A stretch of DNA of 64,000 nucleotides, from contig JBJOMW010000001.1 in assembly GCA_046052145.1 (NCBI GenBank), positions 1 to 64,000 of the forward strand, given 5' to 3'. The DNA is from Falsiroseomonas sp046052145. Its GTDB lineage: Bacteria > Pseudomonadota > Alphaproteobacteria > Acetobacterales > Acetobacteraceae. Shown here one piece after another: positions 17,521-25,707 of the stretch (positions are counted from its first letter, which is position 1; each line of letters opens with the position of its first letter). The notes under the pieces were generated by a model. It made no database searches. It was not told the DNA's origin and worked only from the letters and a program-made list of their open reading frames with translations. The position numbers were made by a program, and so were the translations under genes.

Positions 17521-20088
17521 ATGAACACCCCCGAGCTCCGCGCCCCGGACCTCCGCGCCGAGGAGCGGATGGTGGATGCCCGCGCCGCGACGCCGCCCGC
17601 CACACCGCCTGACCCGAAGCCCCGCCGTCGGCGCGGCTGGTTCCGGGCCACGCTCGGCTTCCTGTTCAAATCGGCCTTGATCCTGACAGTGGCGGGTGGG
17701 CTGGCGGCGGCGGGGGCGGGCTATGCGCTCTACCGCTCGGTTGCCGCCGACCTGCCCGACTATTCCTGGCTGGCGGATTATCAGCCGCCGCAGATGAGCC
17801 GGATTTACGCCGCGGATTCCCGCCTGATGGCCGAACTCGCGCAGGAACGCCGCGTCTTCGTGCCGATCGAGGCGATCCCCCGCCGCCTGCAGCAGGCCTT
17901 CGTCGCCGCCGAGGATCAGAATTTCTGGCAGCACCGCGGCGTGGACCCGGTGGCCATCGCGCGCGCGGTGGCGGTGAATGTGGAGCAGATGGGCAGCGGC
18001 CGGCGGCCCATCGGCGCCTCCACCATCACCCAGCAGGTCGCCAAGAACATGCTGGTCGGCGCCGACCGCACCATGGCGCGCAAGGTGCGTGAGGCGATCC
18101 TGGCGTTTCGCATCGAAGGCGCGATGCCGAAGCAGCGGATCCTGGAGATCTATCTGAACGAGATCTTCCTCGGGCAGCAGGCCTATGGCGTGGCCGCGGC
18201 CGCGCAGGGCTATTTCAACAAGTCGCTCGACGAGCTGACCCTGTCCGAGACCGCCTTCCTCGCTGCCCTGCCCAAGGCGCCGAACAACCTCAACCCCGTG
18301 CGCTTCCCCGAAACCGCCCGCGCGCGGCGCGACTATGTGCTGACCCGCATGGCGGAGGATGGCCATATCACGCGGGAGGAAGCGGCCGCGGCCCGCGCCG
18401 AGCCCATCGTGCCGCGCCCGACGCGCCGGCCCGACATGATCCAGGTGGGCCAGCACTTCACCGAGGAAGTCCGGCGGGAGCTGGTCACGCGCTTCGGCGC
18501 CGACCAGACGACGATGGGCGGGTTGGTTGTCCGCACCTCGCTCGACCCCGCCCTGCAGGCAGAGACGGAACGCGCGCTGCGCCGCGGGCTGATGGATTAC
18601 GACCGCCGCCGCGGCGGCTGGCGCGGGCCGGTGGCGCGCATCCCGGCCGGCGCCACCGAATGGCTGCCGGCGCTGCAGGCGGTGCCGCGCGTGCCGGGCA
18701 CGCTGCCGGAATGGCGGCTGGCCGTCGCACTCGAGGTGCGCGACCGGGAGGCGCGGATGGCCTGGCTCGACCGGCCGGACCCGCGCAGCGCCCCGCAGCC
18801 GCGCACCGCGATGCTGCCCTTCGATGAGGTGCAGGGCTGGGCGCGGCCGGTGCGGGAGGGGCGGATGGGCACAGCCCCGCGCCGCATGCAGGATGTGCTG
18901 GCGCCGGGCGATGTGGTGCTGGTGGAGACGCTACCGGCCATCCCGGCCCAAGGCCGCACCCCCGCGCGGCCGGAGCGCCTGACGCTGCGGCAGGTGCCTG
19001 AGGTGGAAGGCGCGGTCGTCGCGCTCGATCCCAACAATGGGCGCGTGCTGGCGATGGCTGGCGGCTGGTCCTTCGAGAAGTCCTGGTACAACCGCGCGAC
19101 CCAGGCGATGCGCCAGCCCGGCTCCTCCTTCAAGCCCTTCGTCTATCTGCCGGCGCTGGAGGCCGGGATTCCGCCGAACCAGCTGCTGCTGGACGGTCCG
19201 GTGGAGATCATGACGCCGCAGGGCCTGTGGCAGCCGGGCAATTACGGCGGCGCTGGCGCCCAGGGCTGGGTGACGATGCGCAGCGCCATGGAGCGCAGCC
19301 TCAACATGGTCACCGTCCGCCTGGCCCAGCAGGTGGGGATCCAGACCGTGTCGCAGACGGCGGCGCGCTTCGGCGTCATCCCGAACATGCCGCCCTTCCT
19401 GTCCATGTCGCTCGGCGCCGGGGAGACGACGGTGCTACGCCAGGCCACGGCCTATGCGAGCTTCGTCAATGGCGGGCGGCAGGTGGCGCCGACCTTCATC
19501 GACACGGTGCAGGACCGCCACGGGCGGGTGATCTGGCGCACCGACCAGCGCCGCTGCGAAGGCTGCGAGGCGACGGCCCCCAGTGCCGGCCCGCCGGACC
19601 TGACCGAGGAACGCCGCCAGATCGCCGAGCCCGTCGCTGCCTTCCAGATGGTGAGCCTGCTGCAGGGCGCCGTGCAGCGCGGCACCGGGGCGCGCGCCGG
19701 CCAGGGCCTGAACCGGCCAGTGGCGGGCAAGACCGGCACGACGGATGAATTCCGCGACAATTGGTTCGTCGGCTTCACCCCCGACCTGGTGGTGGCCGTC
19801 TGGGTCGGCTTCGACGACCCGCGCAGCCTCGGCGACCGCGAGACAGGCGGCACCAACGCCGCGCCGATCTTCCGCGACGTGGTCGCGGCAGCGCTCCAGG
19901 GCAGCCCGCCCATCCCCTTCCGCGCCCCCCCTGGCACCGCGCTGGTCCGCGTTCAGCTCGAGAACGGGCAGACCATCCTGGAAGCCTTCCGCCCGGGCAC
20001 GGAGAACGCGGCCCGCCCGCCCAGCGACCCCTTCGTCGGGGGTGCGGCCCCCGCTGGCCTCGACAGCGGTCTGGGCGGGCTCTACTGA
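17521..20088 (+). CDS. mrcA: Penicillin-binding protein 1A, bifunctional
   Basis: An 855-residue class A PBP that polymerises and cross-links peptidoglycan in the periplasm. There is a short cytoplasmic tail, one membrane anchor (about residues 48-72), then a GT51 transglycosylase domain with EDQNFWQHRGVD, the GASTITQQVAKN motif and RKVREAILAFRIE. Next comes an OB-like insertion and the transpeptidase domain with the nucleophile in SSFK (S535-K538), SLN (in MERSLNMVT) and KTGT (K737). GGAGG stands 5 bases before the ATG at 17521. A proline-rich tail follows. prfB begins 9 bases after the stop, so the two may share a transcript. Confidence 0.95.
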   Translation: MNTPELRAPDLRAEERMVDARAATPPATPPDPKPRRRRGWFRATLGFLFKSALILTVAGGLAAAGAGYALYRSVAADLPDYSWLADYQPPQMSRIYAADSRLMAELAQERRVFVPIEAIPRRLQQAFVAAEDQNFWQHRGVDPVAIARAVAVNVEQMGSGRRPIGASTITQQVAKNMLVGADRTMARKVREAILAFRIEGAMPKQRILEIYLNEIFLGQQAYGVAAAAQGYFNKSLDELTLSETAFLAALPKAPNNLNPVRFPETARARRDYVLTRMAEDGHITREEAAAARAEPIVPRPTRRPDMIQVGQHFTEEVRRELVTRFGADQTTMGGLVVRTSLDPALQAETERALRRGLMDYDRRRGGWRGPVARIPAGATEWLPALQAVPRVPGTLPEWRLAVALEVRDREARMAWLDRPDPRSAPQPRTAMLPFDEVQGWARPVREGRMGTAPRRMQDVLAPGDVVLVETLPAIPAQGRTPARPERLTLRQVPEVEGAVVALDPNNGRVLAMAGGWSFEKSWYNRATQAMRQPGSSFKPFVYLPALEAGIPPNQLLLDGPVEIMTPQGLWQPGNYGGAGAQGWVTMRSAMERSLNMVTVRLAQQVGIQTVSQTAARFGVIPNMPPFLSMSLGAGETTVLRQATAYASFVNGGRQVAPTFIDTVQDRHGRVIWRTDQRRCEGCEATAPSAGPPDLTEERRQIAEPVAAFQMVSLLQGAVQRGTGARAGQGLNRPVAGKTGTTDEFRDNWFVGFTPDLVVAVWVGFDDPRSLGDRETGGTNAAPIFRDVVAAALQGSPPIPFRAPPGTALVRVQLENGQTILEAFRPGTENAARPPSDPFVGGAAPAGLDSGLGGLY

Positions 20089-20097
20089 GCCGCCCTC

Positions 20098-21228
20098 ATG
20101 AGCGCTGAGTCGGACAGGCTGAAGGCCGAAATCGCGGAGAGCATCGCGCTGCTCCGCAACCACCTGGACTGGGACGCGGCCGTGGTGCGGCTCCAGGAGC
20201 TGAACGCGCGCGCCGAGGATCCGGACCTCTGGAACAAGGCCGACGAAGCCCAGGCGGTGATGCGGGAGCGCAACCGCCTCGCCGCCCAGGTCGAGGGCGT
20301 GCAGAAGCTTGAGCGGAATGTCGCCGACGCAGTGGAGCTGATCGAGCTGGCCGAGGCCGAGGGCGATGCCGATACCGTCGGCGCCGCGATCACCGACCTC
20401 AAGGCCGCCGCGGCGGAGGCCAAGCAGCGCGAGATCGAAAGCCTGCTCTCGGGCGAGGCCGATCCGAATGACTGCTACCTGGAAGTCAATGCCGGCGCTG
20501 GCGGCACCGAGGCCCAGGACTGGGCCGAGATGCTGCTGCGGATGTACAGCCGCTGGGCCGAACGCCGCGGCTACAAGGTCACCATGACCGAGCAGTCCGA
20601 AGGCGAGCAGGCCGGCATCAAATCCGCCACCATCCAGGTGAGCGGCATCAACGCCTATGGCTGGCTGAAAACCGAAAGCGGCGTGCACCGCCTGGTGCGG
20701 ATCTCGCCCTTCGATGCGGCGGCGCGGCGGCAGACCTCCTTCGCCTCCGTCTATGTCTATCCGGTGATCGACGACCGCATCGAGATCGAGATCAACCCGG
20801 CCGATCTGAAGACCGACACGTTTCGTGCGTCGGGCGCTGGTGGCCAGCATGTGAACAAGACCGAATCGGGCGTGCGCTTCACGCATATCCCGACCGGGAT
20901 CGTCGCCGCCTCCACGCAGGATCGCAGCCAGCATCGCAACCGCGCCATCGCGATGGAGATGCTGAAGGCGCGGCTGTACGAGCTGGAACTGCGCAAGCGC
21001 GAAGCGATCACCGCTGCGACCGAGGCCGGCAAGACCGATATCGGCTGGGGCCACCAGATCCGGTCCTATGTGCTGCAGCCCTATCAGATGGTGAAGGACC
21101 TGCGGACGGGCGTGGAGAAGGGCAACCCCGACGCCGTGCTGGACGGGGAGCTGGACGAGTTCATGGCCGCCGCGCTGGCGCTGCGCGTGGGTGCGACGCG
21201 GTCGGACGCGAGCGCGCAGGCGCAGTAG
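20098..21228 (+). CDS. prfB: Peptide chain release factor 2
   Basis: A 376-residue factor that releases the nascent chain at UGA and UAA codons. The stop-codon recognition tripeptide SPF is at residues 203-205 and the catalytic GGQ at 248-250 (SGAGGQHVNKTES). The frame is continuous: around the place where Escherichia coli and many bacteria have an in-frame UGA with programmed +1 frameshift, this gene reads LLRNHLDWDAA with ordinary codons, so autoregulation by frameshifting is absent. It follows mrcA by 9 bases and is followed within 2 bases by the aldolase gene, suggesting one operon. Confidence 0.97.
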   Translation: MSAESDRLKAEIAESIALLRNHLDWDAAVVRLQELNARAEDPDLWNKADEAQAVMRERNRLAAQVEGVQKLERNVADAVELIELAEAEGDADTVGAAITDLKAAAAEAKQREIESLLSGEADPNDCYLEVNAGAGGTEAQDWAEMLLRMYSRWAERRGYKVTMTEQSEGEQAGIKSATIQVSGINAYGWLKTESGVHRLVRISPFDAAARRQTSFASVYVYPVIDDRIEIEINPADLKTDTFRASGAGGQHVNKTESGVRFTHIPTGIVAASTQDRSQHRNRAIAMEMLKARLYELELRKREAITAATEAGKTDIGWGHQIRSYVLQPYQMVKDLRTGVEKGNPDAVLDGELDEFMAAALALRVGATRSDASAQAQ

Positions 21229-21230
21229 TC

Positions 21231-21875
21231 ATGACGGATCGCGCGGCTCTGGTGGAAGCGGCCCGCGCGCTCAATGCCGCAGGCTTCATGCCGCAGAAAT
21301 CGGGCAATTTGTCGCTGCGCACGCAGCGCGGCTTCGTGATCACGCCTTCGGGCCTGCCCTATGCGGCGATGACGGAAGCTGACCTTGTGGAGTGCGCGCC
21401 GGATGGCACGGCGCTGGGCCAGGGGCGGCCTTCCTCCGAATGGCGCCTGCACGCGGCCATCTACGCTGCACGCTCGGATGCGATGGCGGTGGTCCACACG
21501 CATTCCCAGCGCGCCACGGCGCTGTCCTGCGCGCGGCGGCCGATCCCGCCGATCCACTACATGATCACGCTGGCCGGCGCGGGCGGCCGGCTTGGCATTC
21601 CCTGCGCTGCGCATGCGACCTTCGGCACGGAGGCGCTGGCGCAATCCTGCATCACCGCGCTTGGGGATGAGCTGCGCGCCGTGCTGTTGGCGAATCACGG
21701 TGTCGTCGCGCTGGGTGCGACGCTGGCTGGCGCCGTGGCGCTGGCGCGGGAGGTCGAGAACCTCGCTGGCCAGTATCTCGACCTGCTGGCCGCGCGGCTC
21801 GATCCAATCCTGCTGAGCGAGGCGGAACTCGCTGCCGCGGCCGCGCAATTGCAGGGCTACGGTCGCCCTGCCTGA
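21231..21875 (+). CDS. Class II aldolase/adducin family protein
   Basis: A 214-residue cytoplasmic protein of the class II aldolase fold (L-fuculose-phosphate aldolase and related epimerases or dehydratases). The N-terminal SGNLSLR and GFVITPSG blocks bind phosphate. Metal ligands are visible in AVVHTHS and the later LLANHGVVALG. The conserved acid that follows the phosphate loops is probably the glutamate in RPSSEWRLH. Methylthioribulose-1-phosphate dehydratase and several sugar aldolases share this fold, so the exact reaction cannot be read from sequence. It begins 2 bases after the prfB stop. Confidence 0.82.
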   Translation: MTDRAALVEAARALNAAGFMPQKSGNLSLRTQRGFVITPSGLPYAAMTEADLVECAPDGTALGQGRPSSEWRLHAAIYAARSDAMAVVHTHSQRATALSCARRPIPPIHYMITLAGAGGRLGIPCAAHATFGTEALAQSCITALGDELRAVLLANHGVVALGATLAGAVALAREVENLAGQYLDLLAARLDPILLSEAELAAAAAQLQGYGRPA

Positions 21876-21882
21876 AATTGAA

Positions 21883-21914
21883 GAAGGCCCCGCGGATCGC
21901 TCCGCGAGGCCTTC
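21883..21914 (-). terminator. Terminator hairpin between convergent genes
   Basis: GAAGGCC (21883-21889) pairs with GGCCTTC (21908-21914) and CGCGG with CCGCG inside it, with one mismatch between the two stems and a 6-base loop. On the minus strand it is followed by TTCAATTTC, giving a U-rich end for the minus-strand transcript. It could also slow the plus-strand aldolase transcript. Confidence 0.7.
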
Positions 21915-21946
21915 CGCATTGCCGGTGGCTTGCGCCGCGGCTTTGC

Positions 21947-22021
21947 CTAGTGACTCGCCGTCGCGGAGGCGATGGCGATGATCCAGGCGCCCACGGGCTG
22001 GGCCGAACTGCAATGAGACAC
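21947..22021 (-). CDS. Tiny ORF (24 aa) with a near-perfect ribosome binding site
   Basis: A GTG start at 22021 is preceded by AAAGGAGGTGATCCA, which places AGGAGGT 6 bases from the GTG and is fully complementary to the 3' end of 16S rRNA. The peptide MSHCSSAQPVGAWIIAIASA plus TASH is short, with a hydrophobic middle. It sits 86 bases after the stop of the NTF2-like gene and just before the terminator hairpin, so it would be the last ORF of the acyl-CoA operon. I do not recognise it. The unusually strong site argues for translation, or for a regulatory role of the site itself. Confidence 0.45.
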   Translation of the reverse strand: MSHCSSAQPVGAWIIAIASATASH

Positions 22022-22107
22022 TGGATCACCTCCTTTCAGCTGGTTGCGGATGACATGAGAGTGGCGATGTCGCGCCCGCGCCGCAAGGAGAGATTCGCTG
22101 GTAGTGC

Positions 22108-22482
22108 TCAGCCCCGAACCTCCGTCGCGAAGACCTTCTGCGCCACCTGCCAGCGCCCATCGATCTTCAGCAGCGACAGCAGGTCGGTGAAGAAGCGCGG
22201 CGGGATCGCGCAGCGCAGCTTCACCAGCGCCATCTCCGGGCCCACCTGATCGATCGAAAGAATCTCGTCTGCCCGCGCCAGGCCCAGCGCCTTTGGTGAT
22301 GGGCGATTGCGGACCCAATCGAGCCAGGTGTCGCGCGGCAAGATCTTCAGCGCGCCATCGAACCACTGCGTCAGCGCGCTGGTCGGGTGGAAGGCCTGCG
22401 CGAGCTTGTCGGCATCGCCTTCATACAGCCCGTCCAGATAGGTCTGCACGACGGCCTCGATGGCCTTGCGGTCCTGCTCCAT
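22108..22482 (-). CDS. NTF2-like (SnoaL/lumazine-binding type) protein
   Basis: A 124-residue protein with the cystatin-like alpha+beta cone of the NTF2 superfamily: IEAVVQTYLDGLYEGDADKL at the start, FHPTSALTQW in the middle and DGRWQVAQKVFATE at the end. Such proteins are small hydrolases, isomerases or binding proteins of varied function. It starts 6 bases after the stop of the acyl-CoA synthetase and is surely in its operon, but what it does there is unknown. Confidence 0.8.
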   Translation of the reverse strand: MEQDRKAIEAVVQTYLDGLYEGDADKLAQAFHPTSALTQWFDGALKILPRDTWLDWVRNRPSPKALGLARADEILSIDQVGPEMALVKLRCAIPPRFFTDLLSLLKIDGRWQVAQKVFATEVRG

Positions 22483-22488
22483 CGTGGT

Positions 22489-24120
22489 TCAGCCCTTCGC
22501 CTTCGTCCGCAGGACGTGTTTCTGGATCTTGCCCGTGCTGGTCTTCGGCAATTCGTCGAACAGCACCTGCTTCGGCAGCTTGTAGCTGGCCAAATGCTGG
22601 CGGCAATGCGCGATCAGCTCCTCCGCCGTCGCGGCCATGCCTGGGCGCAATTCGACGAAGGCGCAGGGCACCTCGCCCCATTTCTCGTCGGGCTTCGCCA
22701 CCACGGCAGCCACGGCGACCGCGGGATGCTTGTAGAGCGCATCCTCGACCTCGATCGAGGAGATGTTCTCCCCACCCGAGATGATGATGTCCTTGGAGCG
22801 GTCCTTCAGCTGGATGTAGCCATCCGGATAGGTCACGGCGAGGTCGCCAGTGTGGAACCAGCCGCCGGCGAAGGCTTTGCGGGTCGCCTCCGGGTCCTTC
22901 AGATAGCCCTTCATCACGACATTGCCGCGCATCATCACCTCACCCATCGTCGCACCATCGGCGGGCAGCGGGGCCATGGTCTCGTGGTCCATCACGGTGA
23001 GGCCTTCGAGCGCGATGTAGCGCACGCCCTGGCGCGCCATCAGCCCGGCCTGTTCGGGCGCGGGCTTCGCATTCCACTCGGCGTGCCATTCATTGACGAC
23101 GGAGGGGCCGTAGCATTCCGTCAGGCCATAGACATGGCAGACGGCGAAGCCGGCTTCCTTCATCGCGGCCAACACGGCCTCGGGCGGCGGGGCGCCGGCG
23201 ACAACGAACTGCACCTGGCACGGCAGCGCCTTCTTCTCCTCGGCCGGCGTCGCGAGCAGCGTGGACATCACGATGGGCGCGCCGCACATATGCGTCACAG
23301 CTTCCTGCGCCATCAGCCGCCACATATCGGCGCCACGCACCGCGCGGAGACACACATGCGTGCCGGCCTGCGCCGTGACCGTCCAGGGGAAGCACCAGCC
23401 GTTGCAATGGAACATCGGCAGCGTCCAGAGATAGACGGGATGCTTGCCCATCCCCGCGCTCAGCACATTGCCGATCGCCAGCAGCTGCGCGCCGCGATGA
23501 TGATAGACCACACCCTTCGGCCGCCCCGTGGTGCCGGAGGTGTAGTTGAGCGTGATCGCATCCCACTCGTCACCTGGCATCGGCCAGGACCACGCTGCAT
23601 CGCCGCGGGCGAGGAAGGCTTCGTAATCCGTCGCACCCTCCAGGCGGTTCGTGCGCGCGGCCTCGCTCGCCTCCGGGTCGTCCACTTCGATCACCAGCGG
23701 CTTCGCGGCGCATTGCGTCAGCGCCAGACGCAGCAGCGGCACCAGCTCGCGGTCCACGATGACGACCTTCGCCTCGCCGTGATCGAGGCAATAGGCGATG
23801 GTCCCGGCATCGAGCCGCGTGTTGAGCGTGTTCAGCACGCCGCCCGTCATCGGCACGCCGTAATGGCATTCCAGCATGGCCGGGATATTCGGCAGCAGCG
23901 CGGCCACCGTATCGCCACGACCGATGCCGGCCTTCGCCAGCGCATGCGCCAACTGTACGCAGCGGTCGCGCAATGCGCGGTAGCTGCGGCGCAGCGCGCC
24001 ATGCACCACGGCGATATGGTCCGGATGCACCTGCGCCGCGCGTTCCAGAAACAGGAGCGGCGTCAGCGGCTGGTGGTTGGCAGCGACGCGCGGCAGGGCG
24101 TCATAGTCGGCGGCGGACAT
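22489..24120 (-). CDS. Acyl-CoA synthetase (AMP-binding)
   Basis: A 543-residue adenylate-forming ligase that activates a carboxylic acid with ATP and CoA. The P-loop-like motif is LNYTSGTTGRPKGVVYHHRG, the middle motif is YGLTECYG, the hinge region is GWFHTGDLAVTYPDGYIQLKDRSKD, and the C-terminal catalytic lysine lies in PKTSTGKIQK. The long-chain or medium-chain FadD/DmdB-like clade is likely; the substrate is not certain. The ATG abuts the TAG of the enoyl-CoA hydratase gene, and GGAGAG lies 8 bases before it. With the hydratase next to it, fatty or short branched acid breakdown is inferred. Confidence 0.92.
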   Translation of the reverse strand: MSAADYDALPRVAANHQPLTPLLFLERAAQVHPDHIAVVHGALRRSYRALRDRCVQLAHALAKAGIGRGDTVAALLPNIPAMLECHYGVPMTGGVLNTLNTRLDAGTIAYCLDHGEAKVVIVDRELVPLLRLALTQCAAKPLVIEVDDPEASEAARTNRLEGATDYEAFLARGDAAWSWPMPGDEWDAITLNYTSGTTGRPKGVVYHHRGAQLLAIGNVLSAGMGKHPVYLWTLPMFHCNGWCFPWTVTAQAGTHVCLRAVRGADMWRLMAQEAVTHMCGAPIVMSTLLATPAEEKKALPCQVQFVVAGAPPPEAVLAAMKEAGFAVCHVYGLTECYGPSVVNEWHAEWNAKPAPEQAGLMARQGVRYIALEGLTVMDHETMAPLPADGATMGEVMMRGNVVMKGYLKDPEATRKAFAGGWFHTGDLAVTYPDGYIQLKDRSKDIIISGGENISSIEVEDALYKHPAVAVAAVVAKPDEKWGEVPCAFVELRPGMAATAEELIAHCRQHLASYKLPKQVLFDELPKTSTGKIQKHVLRTKAKG

Positions 24121-24927
24121 CTAGCGGTCTCTCCAGACGGGCGGGCGCTTGTCCAGGAACGCGCCGATGCCTTCGATCGCGTCCTCGGCCAGCAGGTTGC
24201 CGGTCATCACGGCGGCACAGTGTTCATAGGCCTGGTCCAGCGGCAAGCCGCGCTGGCGATGGAAGGCGGCCTTGCCGACCCGCACCGTATGCGCACTGCG
24301 CGCGGCGATGTGAGTGGCGAGCGCCAGCGTCTCCTCCGCAAGGCGCGTATCCGGCACCACCCGGTTGACGAGGCCGATGCGTTCCGCGTGCTCCGCGCCG
24401 ATCATCTCGCCGGTCAGCAGCATCTCCATTGCGGGCTTTGCCGCCACTGCGCGTGAAAGAGCCACCGCGGGCGTCGAGCAGAACAGGCCGATATCCACCC
24501 CCGGGGTGCAGAAGCGCGCCGCGTCCGACGCGACCGCCAGGTCGCAGGTTGCGACCAACTGGCAGCCGGCGGCGGTGGCGACACCCTGCACCTGCGCGAT
24601 AACCGGCTGCGGCAGGGCGACGATCGCCTGCATCACCTGTGCGCAGCGCCGCATCGCGGCGTCGAAGAAGGCGCGGCCGCCATCGGGGTCGGCACGGCGG
24701 GCGGTGATCTCGCGCAGGTCATGGCCAGCACAGAACACCGGCCCCTCGGCAGCCAGGATCACCACGCGCACCCGAGCATCCGCTGCGATCCCGGCCAGGG
24801 CATCCGCCAGCGCGCCAAGCATGGCGAAGGACAGGGCATTGCGCGCCGCGGGGCGGTTCAACGTCAGCGTCGTGACGCCCTGCGCGGTGTCCGCGCGCAG
24901 CACCAGTGCCATGTCTGCATCTGGCAT
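24121..24927 (-). CDS. Enoyl-CoA hydratase/isomerase family protein
   Basis: A 268-residue crotonase-fold protein. The oxyanion hole is formed by the FCAGHDL block and the ATAAGCQLVATCD block; the usual second catalytic glutamate is replaced by residues in DIGLFCSTPAVAL, so this may be a hydratase-like or other crotonase activity rather than a standard hydratase. I chose the ATG at 24927, with AGAAGGGG about 7 bases upstream; an ATG at 25044 is also in frame but overlaps the divergent exonuclease gene. Its stop is immediately followed by the synthetase start. Confidence 0.87.
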   Translation of the reverse strand: MPDADMALVLRADTAQGVTTLTLNRPAARNALSFAMLGALADALAGIAADARVRVVILAAEGPVFCAGHDLREITARRADPDGGRAFFDAAMRRCAQVMQAIVALPQPVIAQVQGVATAAGCQLVATCDLAVASDAARFCTPGVDIGLFCSTPAVALSRAVAAKPAMEMLLTGEMIGAEHAERIGLVNRVVPDTRLAEETLALATHIAARSAHTVRVGKAAFHRQRGLPLDQAYEHCAAVMTGNLLAEDAIEGIGAFLDKRPPVWRDR

Positions 24928-25003
24928 CACCGCGCCCCTTCTCCCCGGCGTGACCCTGCGCGCCGCTTCCGTTTTGGCCAAGCATTGTGCCATCGTCCCA
25001 CCC

Positions 25004-25699
25004 ATGGCGGGAGGTCTCTGGCAGTCCTGGCGCGCGCTGTTCACGGCGGTCCCAGCCGCCTCGCCGCTCGCCGCGGCCGCGGCCCCCCTGCCGGATGGCC
25101 CGATGGAAGCCGTGCCCTATGTCGTCTTCGACCTGGAGACGACAGGGCTGCGCCCCAGCGTCGCTGACGACATCGTGCAGATCGGCGCCGTGCGCCTGGA
25201 CGGCGGGGCGGAGGCCGGCAGCTTCAACACCTTGGTTGATCCCGGCCGCCCCATCCCGCCGGTCAGCACGCGCTACCACGGCATCACGGATTCGATGGTG
25301 GCCGGCGCACCGCGCGCTGCCGAGGCAATGGCGGCCTTCCGCGACTTCGCCGCCGGCGCCGTACTGGTCGCGCACAACGCCGCTTTCGACCTGACGGCAC
25401 TGGCCGGCGCGGCGGAACGGCACGGCGCGCCGCGCCTGCCCAACCCGGCCATGTGCTCGATGGTCCTGGCGCGCTGGCTCGACCCGCGCGAGCCGGATAT
25501 CTCGCTCGACGGGTTGTGCGGCCGCGCGGGCCTGGTGATCGAGCATCGCCATCACGCGCTCGGCGATGCGCGGGCGACGGCGGTGCTGTGGATGAGCCTG
25601 CTGGCGCGGGCCGCGGCGCGCGGCGTGGACGGCCTGCCCGACCTCGACTTCCGCAGCGCGATGACAGAGCACATCGTCGCGCACGCCCGGCATTTCTGA
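25004..25699 (+). CDS. 3'-5' exonuclease, DNA polymerase III epsilon-like
   Basis: A 231-residue protein of the DEDDh exonuclease family. The three exonuclease motifs are visible: VVFDLETTG (first acids), VAHNAAFDLTALA, and EHRHHALGDARATA with the catalytic histidine and last aspartate. The N-terminal 35 residues before the domain are Ala-rich. The start at 25004 is uncertain because no good ribosome binding site precedes it; an ATG at 25104 would remove this tail. It converges on the DUF294 gene (8 bases between stops). Exonucleases of this type are often neighbours of CBS/DUF294 proteins and symporters of the kind at 30224. Confidence 0.85.
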   Translation: MAGGLWQSWRALFTAVPAASPLAAAAAPLPDGPMEAVPYVVFDLETTGLRPSVADDIVQIGAVRLDGGAEAGSFNTLVDPGRPIPPVSTRYHGITDSMVAGAPRAAEAMAAFRDFAAGAVLVAHNAAFDLTALAGAAERHGAPRLPNPAMCSMVLARWLDPREPDISLDGLCGRAGLVIEHRHHALGDARATAVLWMSLLARAAARGVDGLPDLDFRSAMTEHIVAHARHF

Positions 25700-25707
25700 C
25701 GCTGGCC

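Noticed and set aside
20098..20200. Programmed frameshift in prfB
   Set aside because: No in-frame TGA; the gene reads without interruption through the usual site.
22022..22038. Remnant of a 16S rRNA gene
   Set aside because: Only about 17 bases match the 16S 3' end; flanking bases do not continue the rRNA, and the reverse strand works as a Shine-Dalgarno for an ORF.
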